Positions 6,663 through 10,161 of a stretch of 10,161 nucleotides of DNA are shown one piece after another. Positions within the stretch are counted from its first letter, which is position 1. Every line of letters begins with the position of its first letter. The position numbers and the translations under genes were made by a program. The stretch lies in assembly GCA_031286555.1 (NCBI GenBank), contig JAITUD010000398.1:1-10161 (forward strand). The letters run 5' to 3'. The DNA comes from Microbacterium sp. (lineage in GTDB: Bacteria; Actinomycetota; Actinomycetes; Actinomycetales; Microbacteriaceae). The notes below the pieces were generated by a model. That model was not told the origin of the DNA. It was given only the letters and a program-made list of their open reading frames with translations, and did not search any database.

Positions 6663-8195
6663 TCAGCCCTTCAAGGCCGCGTTCTCCAGGTGCAGCTGAC
6701 CGCCGCCCTCGACCCAGACTCCGGTCACCTTGTCGCTGGTCGCGGAGACGACTGTCGACTGCAGGGGCACGATCAGCGGAACCTCGCGGTTGATGATCTC
6801 CTGCACGACGCCCCATTTCTCCTTGCGAGCGGTCTCGTCGGGCTCGGCGACGGCGTCGGAGAACGCCTTCGAGAAGTCGTCGTCCTTCCAGTTGCACTCG
6901 CATCGGCCGGGCAGGTAGAAGTTCAGCGCGTATGCCGGCTCGGGCGGCGTGGACTGGAAGTTCGGCACGATGTATCCGGGGTAGGACTTGCCGGCCGGGT
7001 AGAACGAGTCGACCCAGGTGCCGATGTCGTTGTTGTCGATCTTCAGCGTGATGCCGATCTTCTTCAGGCTCGCCTGCAGGATCTCCCCGCTGGTGTTCCA
7101 CTCCGGGTACTGCCCCGCGATGCCCCACCAGGTCAGCGTGCTCCCCTCGGTGACGCCGGCCTGCGCGAACAGCTCCTTGGCCTTGTCGAGGTCGTAGGAG
7201 TAGTCCGTCAGATCACCGCCGTACCAGGGGTTGCTCTCACCGAGCGCGTTGTTCGTGGATGAGACGTTGCCCTGTCCGTAGTACGCCGCGTCGAGGATGG
7301 CGTCGCGATCGGTCGCATAGGCCAGCGCCTGCCGAGCGCGCACGTCGTCGAACGGCGGCGAGGTCGTGTCGACCTCCCAGGACGGCCACTGGCTGGGGTT
7401 GTCCGGGCGCACCAGGGCGATGCCGCCCCCCTCCAGTCCGTCGACGTCTCCCTGCGGAACCGACCACAGCACGTCGAGGTCGCCGGAGCGCAGCCCGGTG
7501 ACGGCGGCGGTCGACTCAGCGGCCTTGACGATCTTGATCTCGTCGAGGGCGGGGGCCTCGCCGAAGAACTTCTCGTTGGGAACGAGCGTGACGGAGTCGT
7601 CCGGAGTGAACTTGTCGACCACATAGGGCCCCGTGCCGATCGGGTCCTTGTCGATCGAACCGAGCGCGTCGACGTCGATCATCTTGACCCACACGATCCC
7701 CGCAGGCAGCGTGGCGATCGGTTCGGAGAGAGTGAGGACCACCGTCTTCTCGTCGGGCGCCGTGACGTCGGTGATCATGGAGATCTTGTTCTTCTCCTGC
7801 GTCGCGGTCTTGTCATCCAGGTAGTACTTGAACGCCGAGACGGCGGCATCCGCGGTGAACGGATCCCCGTTCGAGAACGTCACGCCGTCTCGCAGCGTGA
7901 ACGTCCAGGTCTTCTGGTCGGCGGAGGCCTCCCACTTCTCGGCGAGATCGCCGACGATCTTCCCCGACTCGTCGGTCTTGGTCAGGCCGTTCCAGAGCAG
8001 CGGGAAGAGCACCTCCTCCCAGGCGAAGGTGCGGATCGCAGGGTTCAGCTGAGGGATGCCCTGCGCAGCGGCGACGGTCAGGGTTCCGCCCTTCTGCGTC
8101 TCGCCTGTGGGCGTCGCGGACGATCCGCAGCCGGTGATGAGCAGGGCCGCAGTGAGCATCGCCGCTCCGCTCAGCCACGCGCGTCGACGGGACAT
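6663..8195 (-). CDS. Extracellular solute-binding lipoprotein, family 5 (DppA/OppA-like)
   Basis: A 510-residue lipoprotein that captures the ligand at the outer face of the membrane and hands it to the permeases. The N-terminus MSRRRAWLSG, a hydrophobic stretch and the lipobox ITGC with Cys23 show lipid anchoring. Family 5 features are KTWTFTLRDGVTFSNGDPFT (95-114), DPIGTGPYVV (184-193) and DDVRARQALAYATDRDAIL (283-301). RCECNW (431-436) contains the only two cysteines of the mature domain apart from Cys23; they could form a local bridge or bind something, but this is speculation. The ATG at 8195 is preceded by AAGGAGG at ideal spacing; the open frame continues upstream but would destroy the signal peptide and run across the operators. 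It is the first gene of the operon, as expected for the most highly expressed component. Family 5 proteins in actinobacteria bind peptides or oligosaccharides; the context with a beta-helix protein favours a sugar, but this is inferred. Confidence 0.93.
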   Translation of the reverse strand: MSRRRAWLSGAAMLTAALLITGCGSSATPTGETQKGGTLTVAAAQGIPQLNPAIRTFAWEEVLFPLLWNGLTKTDESGKIVGDLAEKWEASADQKTWTFTLRDGVTFSNGDPFTADAAVSAFKYYLDDKTATQEKNKISMITDVTAPDEKTVVLTLSEPIATLPAGIVWVKMIDVDALGSIDKDPIGTGPYVVDKFTPDDSVTLVPNEKFFGEAPALDEIKIVKAAESTAAVTGLRSGDLDVLWSVPQGDVDGLEGGGIALVRPDNPSQWPSWEVDTTSPPFDDVRARQALAYATDRDAILDAAYYGQGNVSSTNNALGESNPWYGGDLTDYSYDLDKAKELFAQAGVTEGSTLTWWGIAGQYPEWNTSGEILQASLKKIGITLKIDNNDIGTWVDSFYPAGKSYPGYIVPNFQSTPPEPAYALNFYLPGRCECNWKDDDFSKAFSDAVAEPDETARKEKWGVVQEIINREVPLIVPLQSTVVSATSDKVTGVWVEGGGQLHLENAALKG

Positions 8196-8225
8196 GGTGC
8201 CTCCTTCGTTGGGTGCATCGGGTTG

Positions 8226-8247
8226 TTCGCTATAGCATCTAGCAAAA
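8226..8247. promoter_or_regulatory. Probable GntR/FCD operator in front of the transporter operon (site 2)
   Basis: The perfect 8-bp palindrome GCTATAGC (8229-8236) is identical to the core of site 1. A second half-site TAGCAAAA (8240-8247) follows; on the minus strand it reads TTTTGCTA, identical to the left arm of site 1. The site therefore looks composite: a full core plus an extra half-site in offset register. It lies 31 bases upstream of the lipoprotein start codon, placed to control the transporter operon. Confidence 0.65.
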
Positions 8248-8302
8248 CTACGGTTTCGTCCAGTCCTTGTTGCCGAGTCGAGATCAAACGCCTTCGGGAG
8301 CG

Positions 8303-8316
8303 GATGCCATAGCATC
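8303..8316. promoter_or_regulatory. Weaker operator-like palindrome near the GntR gene (site 3)
   Basis: GATGCCATAGCATC has 5-bp perfect arms (GATGC/GCATC) around CATA. The inner part differs from the GCTATAGC core by one base (GCCATAGC), and the ATAGCATC half is shared exactly with site 2. Its centre lies about 77 bases from that of site 2 and about 50 bases before the regulator's ATG, suiting autoregulation or a two-site arrangement. Its lower symmetry makes it less certain than sites 1 and 2. Confidence 0.45.
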
Positions 8317-8359
8317 ATGAGGTCGGTACGCCGAGCCCGTAGGACCACGAGGGGGAGCC

Positions 8360-9037
8360 ATGCGCACCGTGTCGGATCAGAACATCGCCGAGCAGGTGGC
8401 CGATGAGCTGCGCGCCGCGATCCACTCCGGCGAGCTGCTCCCGGGCGAGCGCCTGGTCGAGCGCAAGCTCGCCGAGCGCCTCGGCGTGAGCCACATCCCG
8501 GTGCGAGAGGCGCTCACCCGCCTCGCCGAGGAGCGCCTCGTCGTGCGCGAGCCGCGGCGCGGCGCCAGGGTCGCCGAGCTGACCGCGCAGGACCTCGAGG
8601 AGATCTCCAGCCTGCGCATCGTGCTGGAGCAGTTCATGGCGATCCGCGTGCAGGAGCGCTGGAACGAGGAGTCGGCGAAGCGACTGCGGGACATCCTCGA
8701 TGCGATGGACGCCGCACCCGTCGGCGACATGGACGAGGTCCTGCGACAGGACCGCGCCTTCCACGAAGCACTCGCGGAGCTGTCCGAGCACCGCTTCGTC
8801 ACCGAGCTGAACGCCCAGCTGCGCGGCCGGATCACCGGTTTCATCCAGGCCGCCAACGCGGCCCTGCCGCCTGCCGAGCAGGCCGAGCACGTGCGCAGCC
8901 ACCGCGTCATCTACGAGGCGATCGACGGTGGCGACCCCGACGAGGTGCGCTCGGTCATCGCCGCACACGTCACCCGCGCATTCGAGCGCATCGCGCCGCT
9001 CACCGGGAAGCCGCCCGTGACTGCGGACCCCGCGTGA
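8360..9037 (+). CDS. GntR-family transcriptional regulator, FCD subfamily
   Basis: A 225-residue DNA-binding protein, probably a repressor that is released by a small organic or sugar acid. Residues about 7-75 form the winged helix-turn-helix: IAEQVADELRAAIHSGELLP, then ERKLAERLGVSHIPVREALT (34-53), the classic GntR recognition segment, and a wing at REPRRGARV. Residues about 80-210 are the all-helical FCD ligand domain; Asp131 and His135 (DRAFH), His181 (SHRVIYEAI) and His203 (AAHVTRAF) occupy the positions of the metal-binding Asp and His residues of this family, so metal-assisted carboxylate binding is expected. The ATG at 8360 follows GAGGGGGAG. The gene is divergent from the transporter operon, with operator-like palindromes between them, and its stop directly abuts the stop of the convergent SIS gene. 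The effector is unknown. Confidence 0.93.
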   Translation: MRTVSDQNIAEQVADELRAAIHSGELLPGERLVERKLAERLGVSHIPVREALTRLAEERLVVREPRRGARVAELTAQDLEEISSLRIVLEQFMAIRVQERWNEESAKRLRDILDAMDAAPVGDMDEVLRQDRAFHEALAELSEHRFVTELNAQLRGRITGFIQAANAALPPAEQAEHVRSHRVIYEAIDGGDPDEVRSVIAAHVTRAFERIAPLTGKPPVTADPA

Positions 9038-9709
9038 TCAGGTCCCGACGTTGAGGCTCTCGTAGGTCCGGGCCTCGACCCCGCGCCCCTCGAGGTCGAG
9101 CACGACCTGGTACATCATCGCCTGCAGCAGCAGTGCGCCGACCACGGTCGAGGTGGGCGCCAGCGGATACGGCTCGTGCGGCATGATCGCGTCGCCGGGC
9201 TCGCCGCAGTTGTCGATGACGATGTCGGCGACCTCGAACAGCCGCGATCCCTCGGGCGCGCGCGAGGTGACCGACCGGCTGTGCGCGAGTGAGGTGAGGG
9301 CGATCACGGTGGCTCCGCGCTCCTTGCCGCCGCGGGCCATCTCGACGGGGACCGCGTTGCGGCCGGAGTTCGAGACGACGAGCAGGCAATCGCCCTCGGC
9401 GACGCCGTGGATCTCGAGGATCTCGGCCGCAAGACCCGGCAGCCGCTCGAGGCGCGAGCTCTTCTCGAGTCCCTCATGCAGCATGAGCGCCGGCTCCAGG
9501 ATCGGATGCACGTCGACCAGGCCGCCGGCCCGGCCCCAGAGCTCCTCGGCGAGCAGATGCGAGTGCCCGCTGCCGAACACCCAGAACCGATTCCCCCGCT
9601 GCATCGCATCGGCGACGGCCGTCGCGGCCGCCTGCACGGCCGGGACCTGCGTCTCGGCCGCGCGCTGCGCGACCGCCAGCGCGGCCCGAAGGTAGTCCTG
9701 TGCACTCAT
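9038..9709 (-). CDS. SIS-domain phosphosugar-binding protein (UPF0309-like)
   Basis: A 223-residue single SIS domain, probably cytoplasmic. The phosphosugar-binding motifs are FGSGHSH (45-51) and SNSGRNAVPVE (113-123), and LAPTSTVVG (183-191) is the third conserved segment. HLLAEELWGRAGGL and the acidic EPALMLHEG nearby match the UPF0309 type of SIS protein rather than a transcription factor, since there is no HTH domain. The family is thought to isomerise, deaminate or dehydrate amino-sugar phosphates. From memory, Streptomyces coelicolor NagS (SCO4393), a GlcNAc-6-phosphate dehydratase, is a relative; I could not align them. The start ATG at 9709 is preceded by GAGGGAGA. It lies 21 bases after the probable acetyltransferase gene, so the two may be co-transcribed, and converges on the GntR gene with no bases between the stops. 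No operator motif is visible upstream. Confidence 0.88.
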   Translation of the reverse strand: MSAQDYLRAALAVAQRAAETQVPAVQAAATAVADAMQRGNRFWVFGSGHSHLLAEELWGRAGGLVDVHPILEPALMLHEGLEKSSRLERLPGLAAEILEIHGVAEGDCLLVVSNSGRNAVPVEMARGGKERGATVIALTSLAHSRSVTSRAPEGSRLFEVADIVIDNCGEPGDAIMPHEPYPLAPTSTVVGALLLQAMMYQVVLDLEGRGVEARTYESLNVGT

Positions 9710-9730
9710 GTCCGTCTCCCTCGTCGGTCG

Positions 9731-10161
9731 TCAGAAGTAGTCTGCGGCACCGAAGTGCCGGATGCCGGTGATCCGCGGAGTCCGTCGCAGCGGGCGGGTC
9801 ATCCCGGTGGCATCCGGCGTCCATTCCGCGGCCGGCGCGAACGCCCGCACCGCGTCGAGATCCTCCTCACGACCCGGGATCGCGATGTCGCAGCGTGACG
9901 CACCGGCGTCCCGCCAGTCGGCGGCGATCGCTCCGAGCAGCGCACCCGTACGACCGCCGGTGGGAGCGACCAGCTCGGCGACGGTTCCGAGGCCGTCACG
10001 GGCCTGGGCCACGGCGTATCCGTCGTCGAGGCGGTACAGCGTCAGTCCGTCCCGTCGCACCGCCGCCATCGCCCAGTCCGGCGGCGAGCGCACCGGTGCG
10101 AGCACGACGCCGGAGCGCGCGCGCTCGTAGTCCGCCTCACACGGCGCGAGCACCTCCGCGC
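9731..10161 (-). CDS. C-terminal part of a probable GNAT acetyltransferase; 5' end missing
   Basis: The frame is open from the right edge to a TGA at 9731-9733 (143 codons visible), so the N-terminus is outside the window. A GTG at 10153 could start a short protein, but the frame stays open beyond it and no ribosome site is visible, so a truncated longer gene is more likely. The visible part has a GNAT-like layout: GYAVAQARDGLGTVAELVAP (central strands), a short Gly/Ala-rich helix TGALLGAIAADWRDAGASRC, DIAIPG and a final strand with TGMTRPL. The central part could be the second GNAT lobe of a double-domain protein, where the clear acetyl-CoA loop (RxxGxG/A) is weak: here only GGRTGA. The substrate is unknown. 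It lies 21 bases upstream of the SIS gene on the same strand, which may link it to amino-sugar metabolism. Confidence 0.6.
   Translation of the reverse strand, partial: AEVLAPCEADYERARSGVVLAPVRSPPDWAMAAVRRDGLTLYRLDDGYAVAQARDGLGTVAELVAPTGGRTGALLGAIAADWRDAGASRCDIAIPGREEDLDAVRAFAPAAEWTPDATGMTRPLRRTPRITGIRHFGAADYF

Larger units (their letters stand above)
8196..8359. promoter_or_regulatory. Divergent control region between the transporter operon and the GntR gene
   Basis: This 164-base gap separates the two divergent starts. It holds strong Shine-Dalgarno sites for both genes (AAGGAGG for the minus-strand lipoprotein; GAGGGGGAG at 8349-8357 for the regulator) and two copies of the operator-like motif, described separately. 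It is clearly less GC-rich than the flanking genes around 8224-8290. I could not settle on convincing -35/-10 pairs for either direction: the best minus-strand candidates lie immediately upstream of, or within, the operator at 8226-8247. Confidence 0.65.

Noticed and set aside
8196..8348. N-terminal extension of the solute-binding protein
   Set aside because: It would bury the lipoprotein signal and run through two operator-like palindromes; AAGGAGG before 8195 fixes the start.
8315..8968. Minus-strand frame of 217 codons opposite the regulator
   Set aside because: The plus-strand frame has clear GntR and FCD domains; the opposite frame has no recognisable family and would cross the control region.

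Overview
This window is high-GC DNA. Its third-codon positions are mostly G or C, antisense shadow frames are very long, Shine-Dalgarno sites are strong, genes are tightly coupled, and the exported protein carries an actinobacterial-style Tat signal. All of this suggests an actinomycete, most likely a Microbacterium-like member of the Microbacteriaceae. That placement is an inference from sequence style; there is no rRNA or other marker gene here.

Layout from left to right. Positions 1-1637 (minus strand) hold most of a Tat-exported right-handed beta-helix protein that runs off the left edge; it is probably a carbohydrate-active enzyme of the pectate-lyase-like superfamily. A short gap (1638-1721) contains a promoter, a perfect 14-bp palindrome and a GC-rich hairpin. 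Positions 1722-8195 are five minus-strand genes that read, in transcription order: lipoprotein solute-binding protein, two inner-membrane permeases, a fused double ATPase (together a complete Opp/Dpp-type ABC importer), and an ACS-family MFS transporter. The four ABC genes abut or overlap by a few bases; the MFS gene follows after 44 bp. Positions 8196-8359 are a divergent control region with two further copies of the palindrome-like motif. Positions 8360-9037 (plus strand) encode a GntR-type repressor of the FCD subfamily. Positions 9038-9709 (minus) encode a small SIS-domain phosphosugar-binding protein, and 9731-10161 (minus) the C-terminal part of a probable GNAT acetyltransferase that runs off the right edge.

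Working model (inference). The beta-helix protein acts outside the cell on a polysaccharide. The ABC importer takes up the resulting oligomers, or a related compound, and the MFS carrier takes up a smaller, probably acidic, product. The GntR/FCD protein senses a pathway acid and represses three transcription units through a shared motif with core GCTATAGC, found in front of the beta-helix gene, in front of the transporter operon and near its own start. The SIS protein and acetyltransferase may form a separate amino-sugar-related unit; no copy of the operator was seen in front of the SIS gene. No cytoplasmic degradation enzyme is visible, so the substrate cannot be named from this window.

No rRNA, tRNA, insertion sequence, CRISPR array or long gene-free stretch was seen. 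The only intergenic stretches above 50 bp are 1638-1721 and 8196-8359.
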